A stretch of DNA of 64,000 bases from Pumilibacter muris. Lineage in GTDB: Bacteria > Bacillota > Clostridia > Christensenellales > Pumilibacteraceae. The notes beneath the pieces were generated by a model. The model saw only the letters and a program-made list of their open reading frames with translations, was not told the DNA's origin and made no database searches. The stretch covers positions 478,187 to 542,186 of the forward strand of contig NZ_CALPCN010000001.1 of NCBI RefSeq assembly GCF_943193045.1, written 5' to 3'. Below, one piece after another: positions 28,405-37,533 of this stretch. The translations under genes and the position numbers were made by a program. Numbering within the stretch: the stretch's first letter is position 1; each line of letters opens with the position of its first letter.

Positions 28405-29298
28405 TCAAAAATCAAAGAGAGAAATCTGCCGCGTTTCATACGGGCGCTTGCTCTCCGCAACAATGGGATCCATAGTATATAGCAATCCTTTTTGCAAGCA
28501 ACGTTCGGTAAAAGTTTTCATAAGTTCGCCAGAACGCGGCGAAATACAAAAGTAATCGTCGCCGAATGCGTCGAGGTAGCGGGCTTTCATGCCCGGAAAA
28601 AGTTTTTCCGCCTTGTCGAGAAAGTGCGCTCGTTGGCTGTCTCGCATCGTAACGCCGAAAGCTCTCCCCGCATAAGCGAACTTACACCCTGCCGACGCGG
28701 CTCTATCTACTAATGAAATCACGCTTGCGCTGTCGTCTTCTATAAAAGGAAGTATCGGTGTCATAAGCACTCCCGTAAATAACCCCGCGTTCGAAAGCGT
28801 CTCTAAAGCTGCGAATCGCTTTTTCGGCGAGCTCGACTTCGGTTCGAGCTTTTTTGCGAGCTCGTCGTAAGGCGTGGTAACCGTAAACTTGACTATAACG
28901 GGAGAATGCGACGATATTGATTTTAAAACGTCGGCGTCACGCAAAACGAGTTCCGATTTTGTTTCCAAAGTAACGCCGAAACCGTAGCGGTCCAAAAGTT
29001 TTAAAGCTCCGCGCGTAAGTTCGAGTTCTTTTTCGCAAGGATTGTAGCTGTCGCTCATAGAACCGAGCGACACTATTCCCTTTTTTCGCTTGCGCGACAA
29101 TTCGTCGGCAAGAATTTCGAGCGCGTTACGCTTAGCCTTAACGGTATCGAAATGTTTGATTGCGTAGCAGTCGCTGCGGCTGTCGCAATATATGCAACCG
29201 TGACTGCAACCGCGATAAAGATTTATATTGTATTCGCTACCGAACCATTCGTCGCTGTCCGTTACCATCAAAACGGACTTTGCAGTTATGTACTCCAT
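28405..29298 (-). CDS. SPL family radical SAM protein
   Basis: 297 residues with the radical SAM cluster motif GCSHGCIYCDS (CxxxCxxC) near residue 31 and the layout of spore photoproduct lyase-like proteins (SplB/DUF1848-adjacent). It could repair spore UV lesions, but many SPL-family relatives have unknown substrates, and the C-terminal Cys donor of true SplB is not evident. It follows the SufB-like gene by 2 bases, consistent with needing an Fe-S cluster. Confidence 0.85.
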   Translation of the reverse strand: MEYITAKSVLMVTDSDEWFGSEYNINLYRGCSHGCIYCDSRSDCYAIKHFDTVKAKRNALEILADELSRKRKKGIVSLGSMSDSYNPCEKELELTRGALKLLDRYGFGVTLETKSELVLRDADVLKSISSHSPVIVKFTVTTPYDELAKKLEPKSSSPKKRFAALETLSNAGLFTGVLMTPILPFIEDDSASVISLVDRAASAGCKFAYAGRAFGVTMRDSQRAHFLDKAEKLFPGMKARYLDAFGDDYFCISPRSGELMKTFTERCLQKGLLYTMDPIVAESKRPYETRQISLFDF

Positions 29299-29300
29299 AC

Positions 29301-30221
29301 TTATTCCAAAAATCCTTGAATTATAGTATCTTCCGCTTCTTTTTCGTCAAGTCCGAGCGTCATAAGCTTTAAAAGCTGTTCGCTCGCTATTTTGCCGATA
29401 GCCGCTTCGTGAACCAAGCTCGCGTCTTTATGCGCGGCGTCTATTTCGGGAGTGGAACTTATGCGCGCGTTGCCTATAAGTATTCCGTCGCATTCCACAT
29501 GCCCGAAACACTTGTTTTTCCCCACCAAAGCGGATTTGAAATGCTGAAAAGAATTTCCTCTCGCAACGCTGCGGCTTACAATTTCGGCGCTGCTGTCTTT
29601 GCCCGAAAGTTTAACCGAAAACACAGACATCGCGCGTTCGGAGTTATCTGTAAGCAATTTTTCTTTTACCGAAAGTTTAGCGCCTTCGCCGAGTGTAGCC
29701 GAAGTTTTGCGCACGGTATTTGTAACGCCGCCGAACTGTGTGGTTTCCATTAGCATAAAAGCGTTCTTTTTAAGGCGGATTTTGGTTACCGGATTAAAAA
29801 TTTTACCGCCGCTGCCTTCGCCCGTTCCCACATGGCGTTCAACATACTTAACTTTTGCATTCTCTTCCAAATGAAAAGAATGAATCCCGTCGTGCGCGCT
29901 GTCGCTCGAAGAACCGTTGTGTATACCGCACCCCGCCACAATAATAACGTCGGCGTCTTTCCCGACATAAAAATCGTTATACACCAAATCTTTAAAACCG
30001 CCGTCGGTAAGAAGCACAGGTATGTGCACGCTCTTGTTTTTAACGCCAGGCTTTACGAAAATATCTATGCCGTTCTTATCTTTTTTAGGAATGATTTCTA
30101 TATCCGCCGTTGAGTTACGGGCAATCGATTCGCCGTTTTTTCGAATGTTATAACTGCCGTTAGGCACTCCGTGCAATTCGGCGATTTGTTCGAGAAGTTT
30201 TTTATCCGTATCGTTCATCAT
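29301..30221 (-). CDS. SufB/SufD-family Fe-S scaffold (SmsB-like)
   Basis: Right-handed beta-helix SufBD family, 306 residues, clearly shorter than SufB (about 465) or SufD (about 420). The conserved Cys in HVECDGILIG and the His-Glu in LVHEAAIGKIASEQ, which correspond to SufB cluster-assembly residues, are present. The frame is open 17 codons into sufC; start set at ATG after that overlap. With sufC it forms a two-gene unit; no SufS, SufU or SufE is nearby. This matches the minimal SmsCB type. Confidence 0.88.
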   Translation of the reverse strand: MMNDTDKKLLEQIAELHGVPNGSYNIRKNGESIARNSTADIEIIPKKDKNGIDIFVKPGVKNKSVHIPVLLTDGGFKDLVYNDFYVGKDADVIIVAGCGIHNGSSSDSAHDGIHSFHLEENAKVKYVERHVGTGEGSGGKIFNPVTKIRLKKNAFMLMETTQFGGVTNTVRKTSATLGEGAKLSVKEKLLTDNSERAMSVFSVKLSGKDSSAEIVSRSVARGNSFQHFKSALVGKNKCFGHVECDGILIGNARISSTPEIDAAHKDASLVHEAAIGKIASEQLLKLMTLGLDEKEAEDTIIQGFLE

Positions 30222-30228
30222 AAAACGT

Positions 30229-30948
30229 TCAATTCCTTCTGAGTTTGCCGCATACTTCTTCGGATTCGGCAAGCAAGGGTAGCATTTGCTCTCGCGTTCC
30301 CGCTTGCGGCTCCGTGCCGTGATTCAAAAGCACTATCGTGTCGGCAATTTCCAAAATCTTTTTTTGATGCGTCACTATTATAACCGTTCTATCGGCAAGC
30401 GATGAAAAAGTTTTTATAAGTTCCTCAAAGCTCCATAAATCTATGCCCGCCTCAGGCTCGTCTAAAATAAACACGTCGCCGCCTTTCGCAAGCGCGGTTG
30501 CAAGCTCGATACGTTTCAACTCGCCGCCCGACAAAGTGGAATCCACTTCGCGGTTCACATAGTCTTTAGCGCACAGCCCCACAGCCGAAAGGTATTCGCA
30601 AAGCTCGCCCACCATTCTCTTTCTTCCCGACGCAAGTTCGAGTAATTTTCCGACAGTGATTCCTTTAAATCTTACCGGTTGTTGAAACGCAACCGAAAAA
30701 CCGAGTCTCGCCCGTTCTGTTACGCCCAGCGAAGTTATGTCTTTGTTTTTATAATATATTTTTCCCGCAGTTGGCTTTTCCATGCCCATCAAAAGCTTAA
30801 CAAGCGTGGATTTGCCTCCTCCGTTATGCCCTGTGATTGCGGTTATATTCGAACCGCGAATTTCAAGATTTACGTCGTTTAATATTATTTTTTCTTCTGC
30901 GGTTTTTTCGTCTTTTACCGAAAAACGCACATTGTCGAATTTTATCAT
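30229..30948 (-). CDS. sufC: SufC-type ABC ATPase of Fe-S assembly (SmsC-like)
   Basis: 239 residues. Walker A GHNGGGKST, signature STLSGGELKRIELA, Walker B VFILDEPEAGIDL, and switch His in IIVTHQKK. This is a SufC-like ATPase that works with SufB/SufD, not a transporter: no permease is adjacent. Start at MIKFDNVRFS after GGAG. First gene of a sufC-sufB-spl unit. Confidence 0.9.
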   Translation of the reverse strand: MIKFDNVRFSVKDEKTAEEKIILNDVNLEIRGSNITAITGHNGGGKSTLVKLLMGMEKPTAGKIYYKNKDITSLGVTERARLGFSVAFQQPVRFKGITVGKLLELASGRKRMVGELCEYLSAVGLCAKDYVNREVDSTLSGGELKRIELATALAKGGDVFILDEPEAGIDLWSFEELIKTFSSLADRTVIIVTHQKKILEIADTIVLLNHGTEPQAGTREQMLPLLAESEEVCGKLRRN

Positions 30949-30993
30949 TGAGTAGTTTCTCCGCATTCAGCCATGCGCTTATTGTTTGCAAAC

Positions 30994-31022
30994 AGTATAG
31001 CACATACTCCGAAAAAAGACAA
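30994..31022 (-). promoter_or_regulatory. SigA promoter of sufC, with a palindrome at the start site
   Basis: TTGTCT (31017-31022), 17 bases, TATACT with extended TGC (30994-30999). A perfect 12-bp palindrome TGTTTGCAAACA (30983-30994) sits directly after the -10 box and could be a repressor operator. Confidence 0.65.
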
Positions 31023-31098
31023 GAATTTCGCGGCGGTCAACAAAAAAGGTCGAATTTTTTTCTCTAAAATTCTATATGCCAAGTTCGCCGAACTCTCT

Positions 31099-31638
31099 TT
31101 ACTTTTCGTAAAAGCGGGCAATTTCACACACGGATTTTCGCGGCGGCATTTCGGGCGAAATGTCGCTGTATCCAACAGCTATAACGCCGACAACCGATTC
31201 TGAAACGGGTATATTTAAAACCGATTTTAACTTGCTTGCATCGCGCAAACCCATTACAAGCGTTGACAATCCTAATTCTGTGGCTTTTAACAGCAAATTC
31301 ATAGTTTGCAAACCGCAATCGAAATACCCCCAACCGTTGCCTATTTCGTTTGAAGGTGTACCGTCGGAATTAAAACCCGAAACGTTTGGCACAACGGTGC
31401 CAACTATGAGCACGGGCGCAAGTTCCGTGTTCGCTTTGTTATAAGGAAACAATGTCGCTTTAACCGCCGACAACGTTTCTTCTCCGCTAACAACATAGTA
31501 GCGCGACGTCTGAGAATTTTTCCACGACGGCACAAGTAAAGCCGCCTTTATAATATCTTCGAGTTTTTCTCTTTCAACCTTTTTACCGTTATAACCGCGC
31601 ACGCTTCTGCGTAAACTCATTGCCTGTTGCAATTCCAT
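31099..31638 (-). CDS. Nitroreductase family protein
   Basis: FMN-dependent NAD(P)H oxidoreductase fold, 179 residues. N-terminal RRSVRGYNGKKV (FMN phosphate-binding), PSWKNSQ, and GLSTLVMGL near the C-terminus. Substrate unknown. GGAG precedes the ATG. It follows the first Sel1-repeat gene by 26 bases and may be the last gene of that operon. The 31023-31098 stretch after it shows nothing recognisable. Confidence 0.88.
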   Translation of the reverse strand: MELQQAMSLRRSVRGYNGKKVEREKLEDIIKAALLVPSWKNSQTSRYYVVSGEETLSAVKATLFPYNKANTELAPVLIVGTVVPNVSGFNSDGTPSNEIGNGWGYFDCGLQTMNLLLKATELGLSTLVMGLRDASKLKSVLNIPVSESVVGVIAVGYSDISPEMPPRKSVCEIARFYEK

Positions 31639-31664
31639 TGTTTTTTATTCTCCTTTAATAAAAA

Positions 31665-33197
31665 TTACAAAACAATCTTGGCGAACTTCTTTTTGCTCAA
31701 CATATATGCCGCCGCTTCTTCGCCGTTTTCGAGCGCTTTTTTATACCATTCTGCGGCTCTTTTCAAATCTTTTTTAACGCCGCAACCGCGTTCGTACATA
31801 TAGCCCAAAGAAATTTGCGAATCGACGCTGCCGAGCGCTGAAGCTTTTTCGTACCATTGAACGGCTTTTTCCGCATCTTTTTTGACACCGTCGCCGTGCC
31901 TGTAACAGCACCCCACATTATACAACGCGTTAACGTTGTTTTGTTCCGCCGCTTTTAAATAATATTTAAACCCTTCGGCAGTATTCCTTTTTGTTCCGAT
32001 ACCGTTAAAATAACAATATCCCAAATCGCTCTGAGCTTGCGCGTTATTTTGCGCGGCTGACTTATTAAGCCACTTAAACGCTTCGGCGCCGTCAGCTTTC
32101 ACTCCGTTTCCAACTTGATAGCACCAGCCGACGCGGAGTTGCGCTCTGTCGTCACCCTGTTCGGCGGCTTGCAAATGCCAATAAAACGCTTTTTCTAAAT
32201 TTTGAACTATTCCTTTGCCTTCTTCGTAACATATCGCCAAATTGTATTGCGCCCGCATGTTGCCTTGCTTTGCCGCTCTTTGGAACCAACGCACAGCCTC
32301 GTACAAATCTTTCTTCACTGTCTTTCCTACAACAAAGCACCATCCGTATGCGTTTTGCGCGGCAGGATAACCCGCTTCAGCCGCCTCACGATACAGCCTT
32401 ACCGCTTCATCATAATCTCTTTCTATTTTCTCCCCGCCGTCGTAAAATTCGGCAAGAACGTATGCCGCAGGCGCATAGCCGTCGTCCGCCGACTTGCGGT
32501 AATACTCAATCGCTTGCGAAATATCTTTTTGTACTCCGAATCCGTTTTCGTAACAGTAGCCGAGCCTGTAAACCGACGGGGCGTAGCCGTCCGCCGCCGC
32601 GCTTTCGAAAAGTTCCAACGCCGCGTCGAATTTTTCGTCGTTAAAATAACATTCGCCCAACATGTGTTTTGCGGGAACATAATTCTGCTTTTGAGCTTGC
32701 GTAAACCAATATAAAGCCTTCGACTTCGAAAACGGCAATTCATTGCAATGCGAGTAATACAACCCTGCGCGGTATTGCGCATAAACGTAATTTTGCTCGG
32801 CAGATTTTAGACACCACTCGAAAGCCTCGCCAAAATCCGTTTTTACTCCTTCGCCGTATTCGTAACATAAGGCAAGACCGTATTGCGCGCATTCGTTCCC
32901 TTTTTCGGCAGCGCTTAAAAAAAATTTGAACGCTTCGGCATTATTCGCTTCCACACCCAACCCTTTCGAAAAACATATCGCCAAGCAATATTCCGCATGG
33001 TCGTCGCCTAAACGGGCTGCGGTCATCCAACATTCCGCAGCTTTTTCAAACTCTTCGTTATCGTAAAATTCTACAGCTTTGTCGCATAGCTCTTTTACGT
33101 TTCTTGTCTGCGTCTCGTTTTCTACTTCGTTAAAGTTTTCTTTATGCTTATAAAACAGCTTTATAATGCCTTCGTCAAAATCGAACTTATTTTGCAC
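31665..33197 (-). CDS. Sel1-like repeat protein (about 13 repeats)
   Basis: 510 residues made almost wholly of 36-residue Sel1 (TPR-like) repeats; about 13 units of the AQYNLG-CYxxGxGVxKDxxxA pattern. No signal peptide or membrane segment, so a cytoplasmic scaffold or partner-binding protein is likely. GTG start eight bases after GGAG. It is a paralogue of the gene at 33877 and is separated from it by one YjbR-like gene. Function unknown. Confidence 0.9.
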   Translation of the reverse strand: MQNKFDFDEGIIKLFYKHKENFNEVENETQTRNVKELCDKAVEFYDNEEFEKAAECWMTAARLGDDHAEYCLAICFSKGLGVEANNAEAFKFFLSAAEKGNECAQYGLALCYEYGEGVKTDFGEAFEWCLKSAEQNYVYAQYRAGLYYSHCNELPFSKSKALYWFTQAQKQNYVPAKHMLGECYFNDEKFDAALELFESAAADGYAPSVYRLGYCYENGFGVQKDISQAIEYYRKSADDGYAPAAYVLAEFYDGGEKIERDYDEAVRLYREAAEAGYPAAQNAYGWCFVVGKTVKKDLYEAVRWFQRAAKQGNMRAQYNLAICYEEGKGIVQNLEKAFYWHLQAAEQGDDRAQLRVGWCYQVGNGVKADGAEAFKWLNKSAAQNNAQAQSDLGYCYFNGIGTKRNTAEGFKYYLKAAEQNNVNALYNVGCCYRHGDGVKKDAEKAVQWYEKASALGSVDSQISLGYMYERGCGVKKDLKRAAEWYKKALENGEEAAAYMLSKKKFAKIVL

Positions 33198-33224
33198 GTT
33201 ACTTTCTCCGCTCTACAATAAAAC

Positions 33225-33872
33225 TCAATTTTCGGAGTCGCCAAGTTCGCAATCGGTCATGTCCTCAATTCGCTTTCGAAGCTCGGCGAAAGTTTTCATA
33301 TCTTTCATCGTGGCGGCATAAGGCATGCTGTCCCATTCTCCGCTGCTTTCAAGTTCCACAGCGTCGTTCGTTTGTTCTTCCCATAAAAGTTCGTCGTTTT
33401 CGCTTTCCGCTTCCAAATCTATTCCGAGCATAGCCGCCGCCTCGTCGGGCGTAATTGCTCCGTTGCTCGCCACAGGCATATTCGGCTCGGCATATCCCGA
33501 CACTATTCCGCAATACCGCATCTTTTCGTTTCCGTCCGCATTAGCGCGTTTAGGACGAATGGGTTGCGCTAAGCGTTTGCCGTATGAGTAATCTATTACC
33601 TTTTTAACAACCTCTTCGGGCAAACATTCAAAATATACGTCGCTGAAATGAAGCGGTTCGTTTTCAGACGCTGCGGTTATTTTTTTTGGAAACTCTTTTT
33701 CATAAGAGGGATGCCGTCCCCATACCGTAAGTTTTGCGCCTTTTGCGCTTTCGCTCAATGTGGCGAAAGCAGTTTCGTATATAGTATAACGAACGCTTTT
33801 CCATTCGTGCATTACTCTTTTGGTAGCGTTAGGCAAACTCATTATGTACTTTTCGACTTCTTTCAAATCCAT
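33225..33872 (-). CDS. YjbR/MmcQ-like protein with acidic C-terminal extension
   Basis: 215 residues. The first about 110 residues resemble the YjbR/MmcQ fold (LPNATKRV... then LPEEVVKKVIDYSYGKRLA, which matches the family C-terminal helix). This is a weak assignment from pattern only. The remainder is acidic and low in complexity (ENDELLWEEQ). It sits between two Sel1-repeat genes, 4 bases after one and 27 before the other, so it is probably co-transcribed with them. Confidence 0.6.
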   Translation of the reverse strand: MDLKEVEKYIMSLPNATKRVMHEWKSVRYTIYETAFATLSESAKGAKLTVWGRHPSYEKEFPKKITAASENEPLHFSDVYFECLPEEVVKKVIDYSYGKRLAQPIRPKRANADGNEKMRYCGIVSGYAEPNMPVASNGAITPDEAAAMLGIDLEAESENDELLWEEQTNDAVELESSGEWDSMPYAATMKDMKTFAELRKRIEDMTDCELGDSEN

Positions 33873-33876
33873 ACTT

Positions 33877-35235
33877 CTATTTCAATCTTTTAAGCGCCTT
33901 TTTAGCGCCCGCATTTCCTTGCGCGGCGGCTCTCGCGTACCATTCCTTAGCCTCCGCAATATCGCTCTCTACACCTATGCCCTCTTCGTAGCAAACACCC
34001 AAAGAGTATTGCGAATCCGAATCGCCTTGATTTGCCGACGCCGTAAACCATTTTAAAGCCTGTTCGGAATCTTCGTCTATTCCTATGCCATCCAAATAAA
34101 AACACGCTATTTTATATTGAGCGTCGGCGTCGCCTCTTTTCGCGGCTTCCAAAAACCAAAACGCCGCCTCTTCGTCGTTCTTTTCTATGCCTTTGCCGTT
34201 ATATAAATGTTGAGCAAGGTTAAATTGTGCTTCCGCAAATCCGCTTTCGGCAGCTTGGATATAATATTTAACCGCAAGCTTATTGTCAACTTTCACGCCT
34301 TTTCCGAAAGCGTAAACGTTACCCAAATTATATTTAGCCATAACGCTGCCGAGTTCCGCGCCTTTTTCGTACATTTCTATTGCTTTCGCCATATCTTTTT
34401 TAACGCCGTTGCCTTCCTCGTAGCAACAGCCCAAATTACAATACGCTTGAAAATAGTTGTTATGAGCGGAAACAATGTACCACCTTATCGCCTCTTCCAT
34501 GTTGCGCGCCACTCCGCTACCCTTTTCATAACAATACCCCACATAACACTGAGCCTTAGGGTGATTGAGTTGCGCGGCTTTCTTATAAAGCCCAAAAGCC
34601 TTAATCGCACTTTGAGCAACGCCCTCTCCGTCGTCGTAGCACTCGCCCAAACGGAATAACGCGTCGGCAGAACCTTGTTCGGCTGCAAGCGTATACCAAT
34701 TAACGGCTTCGCCATAATCGCGCTTAACGCCTTGCCCCGCATAATACGCCTTTCCGACGTAAAGTTGCCCCGTAGGGTCTTTTAAATCGGCAGACTTTTT
34801 AAACCATGCGAACGATTCTTCGTATCTTTTTTCGGAATCCGCTACACCTATTCCGTTTTCGCACAAAAGTCCCAAATTATTCATAGCTTGCGTGCAATTC
34901 TGCTCGGCAGACTTTTTAAACCGTTCGACAGCTTTGTCGGTATCTTTTTCAACTCCGATTCCGTGAAGGCAACACAATGCGGCAAAACACTGCGCTTGGG
35001 CATGACCGAGTTCCGCCGCTTTAAAAAAATAACCGCTTGCCGTAACCGCGCATTTTTCTTCGTCGGTTTCTTCAACACCCGTTTTATAATTGTAACAAAT
35101 TCCGAGCATATATAAAGCTTCGGCGTCGCCTTTTTCCGCCGCTTCACGATATAGTTCGACAGCTTCGGCATAGTTCTTTTCACCGTAACACTTATTTGCT
35201 TTTTCCAACAGCTCTTTCAACTTGTTTTCAGACAT
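33877..35235 (-). CDS. Sel1-like repeat protein (about 11-12 repeats)
   Basis: 452 residues, about 11-12 Sel1 repeats after a short TPR-like start (AVELYREAAEKGDAEALYML). No secretion signal. Related to the gene at 31665 but clearly diverged. First gene of the Sel1/YjbR/Sel1/nitroreductase unit, with its own promoter. Sel1 proteins usually mediate protein-protein contacts; the partner is unknown. Confidence 0.9.
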   Translation of the reverse strand: MSENKLKELLEKANKCYGEKNYAEAVELYREAAEKGDAEALYMLGICYNYKTGVEETDEEKCAVTASGYFFKAAELGHAQAQCFAALCCLHGIGVEKDTDKAVERFKKSAEQNCTQAMNNLGLLCENGIGVADSEKRYEESFAWFKKSADLKDPTGQLYVGKAYYAGQGVKRDYGEAVNWYTLAAEQGSADALFRLGECYDDGEGVAQSAIKAFGLYKKAAQLNHPKAQCYVGYCYEKGSGVARNMEEAIRWYIVSAHNNYFQAYCNLGCCYEEGNGVKKDMAKAIEMYEKGAELGSVMAKYNLGNVYAFGKGVKVDNKLAVKYYIQAAESGFAEAQFNLAQHLYNGKGIEKNDEEAAFWFLEAAKRGDADAQYKIACFYLDGIGIDEDSEQALKWFTASANQGDSDSQYSLGVCYEEGIGVESDIAEAKEWYARAAAQGNAGAKKALKRLK

Positions 35236-35268
35236 TGCATTTAAAACCCCCGTTGTTTGATATTATGT

Positions 35269-35298
35269 ATTATAGCACCGTTCGCACTTATTTGTAAA
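35269..35298 (-). promoter_or_regulatory. SigA promoter of the Sel1-repeat operon
   Basis: TTTACA (35293-35298), 18-base spacer, TATAAT with extended TGC (35269-35274), then a leader of about 26 bases with a G-rich site before the ATG. Confidence 0.7.
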
Positions 35299-35307
35299 GC
35301 GATAAGC

Positions 35308-35342
35308 AAAAAGCCGCGCTCCGTGCGGCGCGGCTTTTTTTA
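35308..35342 (-). terminator. Terminator of the ABC transporter gene
   Basis: Strong GC-rich stem AAAAGCCGCGC/GCGCGGCTTTT with an 8-base loop, flanked by A and T runs on both sides, so it could act in both directions. Lies 11 bases after the transporter stop codon. Confidence 0.85.
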
Positions 35343-35352
35343 GCGAAAATTT

Positions 35353-37512
35353 TTATTGCTTGCCTGCGTTTATGATTTCCACAGGCTTTTTTCGCATAAG
35401 TCGTATTAACGGTATTAAAATTCCAAGCGTTGAAAACGCCACCTGCAAACCTATTATGATTAAAGGTTGCAAAATCGAAAAACTCACCGGAAAGAATAAC
35501 AAATCGAAAAAACTCTTAAACACATGCCCGCCAACGCTGAGCACTATTGCGGAAAATATAATTGACGCCACCACTATAAAAGCTGAAAGAATGAGCGCTT
35601 CGAATATAAACAGCAAGCATATTTGCCATTTGGAAAAGCCGTTTGTGCGCAACACTCCCACGTCTTTTATTCTGTCGGAAATTACGCCGCTGAAATAGTT
35701 TAATATTAAAAGCACCAAAATAACGGCAAAAACTACGGCGGCTATTCCCACCACTTTGGCAACGGTTTCGAATACGGCATTCACCGCTTTAACACCGTAA
35801 ACTATTTCGTTTCGCAACTTATAAAAACAATATTCGTTCGTTTCGTTGTCGGCATTCGGAGGCGGTAAATTATCTCGCATTTTCAAATCGCCTACCGCAA
35901 GCTGCTTTTTAATGCCTTTAACCGTAGATGCGGGCTTAATAAAAACATGCGCAATAGAATTTTTATCAAGCTCCAAGCGTTCGATATAATTTTCGGCAAC
36001 ATAAAGCACTGCATGCGGACTAATCTCGTATACGCTTTCAAATTCGCTATAACGGAATTTCAATTCATCGTCCAAACGTTCTCCCATAAAATCATAACGT
36101 TCGTAATCGAGATTAGTATCCAGAATTCCGACAACTGTAAAACTCTTATAATCCGAGTTCCTATCGACTCTTATTTCTTTGCCTATTAGGTCGTCGCGAG
36201 TATTTATGGGAATTGTTTCTTTATCGTATCCGTCGGGCATATATCCTCCAAATTTAAACAGCCTAAAAGCATATTCGCTGAGCACAGCTTCGTTCGTCTC
36301 TTGCGGCAACCGTCCGTAAAGCGTATAGCCGTATTTATCTATAAATTCGTTTGTAAGCTCCACGCTTCCTTGAATAGTCGTACTGTAAAAACCGGGTACA
36401 GACGGATGGCTGTTATTGTCATAGGACACACTCTTTAAGTCACCTTTATGATATGTGTATACTCTGTCCGCTTCCGTTCCGAAATCTTTTTCAAGCTGCT
36501 CCGCTTCGAGTTCGGTCATTTTTATATGACCTATGTATCCCGACACTCCGTATTCGGTCTCGTCATACACGCCGTAAACTTGCTTCGTTACCGAAAAATA
36601 GTCGGCGCCTTGCGAATGCATTGTGCGCGCAATGAGCGAGTTTTCGTTATACGATGCTATAGCGGTTAAAAGCGACAGCATTACAAATATGAGCAATGCC
36701 GTTACCGACATAAACGCGAATCGCACAGGTTTCAGTTTTGCATACCGCGCCGCTATTCCGAACAGTTGTTTTGCTTTGCGCCGCTTCGACACAATCGCTT
36801 TATGCTCTTTCTCTCCCTCTTGCCGTAATTCTCGGTCTTTTTCCCGTTCTTCGCCAGTCAATTTATCCGAGACTATTTTCCCGTTCTCGATTTCTATAAT
36901 TCTATCGGCATATTTGCTTGCAGTATCTACGTCGTGCGACACAACCACAACAAGCTTTTGCTTTGAAATCTCTTTTAGCGTTTCAAAGATTTTTCGCGCA
37001 TTTGTTGGGTCGAGCGAGCCCGTAGGTTCGTCGCACAGCAAAATCTTGCTCCCCTTTATGAGAGCTCTGGCAATCGCCACGCGCTGACGCTGTCCGCCCG
37101 ATATTTCTTTCGGAAGTTTATCCAAAAGTTCCCCGATGCCAAGCAATTCGATAAGCTCTCCGTGCGACGTCTCTATATCGTCATGTTCGCTCACAAGTTG
37201 TAAGTTTTGCCTAACAGTGTAGCTCTCAACCAAATTCAAATCTTGAAATATAAACCCGAGCTTATTCGAACGAAACTCGTCTTTTTTCTTTTCGGAAAGC
37301 TCGTTAACGTTTGTTCCATCCAAAAACAGTTCGCCGCAGGTGGGCGAATCGAGCAACCCCAAAATATTGAGAAGCGTGGTTTTTCCGCTACCCGATTCGC
37401 CTACTACGCACACAAGCCCGCTTTCGCCGAAAGAAACGCTTATGTCGTTTAATGCCTGCGACTTCCGCTTTTTGGATTTGTATACCTTAGAAATGTTTTT
37501 CAGTTCTAACAT
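35353..37512 (-). CDS. Fused ABC transporter (MacB/FtsX-type ATPase plus permease)
   Basis: 719 residues in one chain. The N-terminal LolD/MacB-type ATPase (about 1-220) has Walker A GESGSGKTT, signature ISGGQRQRVAIARAL and Walker B LLCDEPTGSLD. The C-terminal half is an FtsX-like permease: one TM near 270, a large extracellular domain, then three TMs. Such fusions often export peptides or lipids or handle cell-wall stress, but the substrate is unknown. AGGA precedes the ATG. The remnant at 37534 lies immediately upstream. Confidence 0.88.
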   Translation of the reverse strand: MLELKNISKVYKSKKRKSQALNDISVSFGESGLVCVVGESGSGKTTLLNILGLLDSPTCGELFLDGTNVNELSEKKKDEFRSNKLGFIFQDLNLVESYTVRQNLQLVSEHDDIETSHGELIELLGIGELLDKLPKEISGGQRQRVAIARALIKGSKILLCDEPTGSLDPTNARKIFETLKEISKQKLVVVVSHDVDTASKYADRIIEIENGKIVSDKLTGEEREKDRELRQEGEKEHKAIVSKRRKAKQLFGIAARYAKLKPVRFAFMSVTALLIFVMLSLLTAIASYNENSLIARTMHSQGADYFSVTKQVYGVYDETEYGVSGYIGHIKMTELEAEQLEKDFGTEADRVYTYHKGDLKSVSYDNNSHPSVPGFYSTTIQGSVELTNEFIDKYGYTLYGRLPQETNEAVLSEYAFRLFKFGGYMPDGYDKETIPINTRDDLIGKEIRVDRNSDYKSFTVVGILDTNLDYERYDFMGERLDDELKFRYSEFESVYEISPHAVLYVAENYIERLELDKNSIAHVFIKPASTVKGIKKQLAVGDLKMRDNLPPPNADNETNEYCFYKLRNEIVYGVKAVNAVFETVAKVVGIAAVVFAVILVLLILNYFSGVISDRIKDVGVLRTNGFSKWQICLLFIFEALILSAFIVVASIIFSAIVLSVGGHVFKSFFDLLFFPVSFSILQPLIIIGLQVAFSTLGILIPLIRLMRKKPVEIINAGKQ

Positions 37513-37533
37513 ACAATCCTCTCGCCGTTTGTT

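Noticed and set aside
28405..29298. Calling the radical SAM gene a true spore photoproduct lyase (splB)
   Set aside because: Family resemblance only; the C-terminal Cys and length do not let me confirm it.
31023..31098. Small RNA or gene between sufC promoter and nitroreductase
   Set aside because: No promoter, terminator or frame found.
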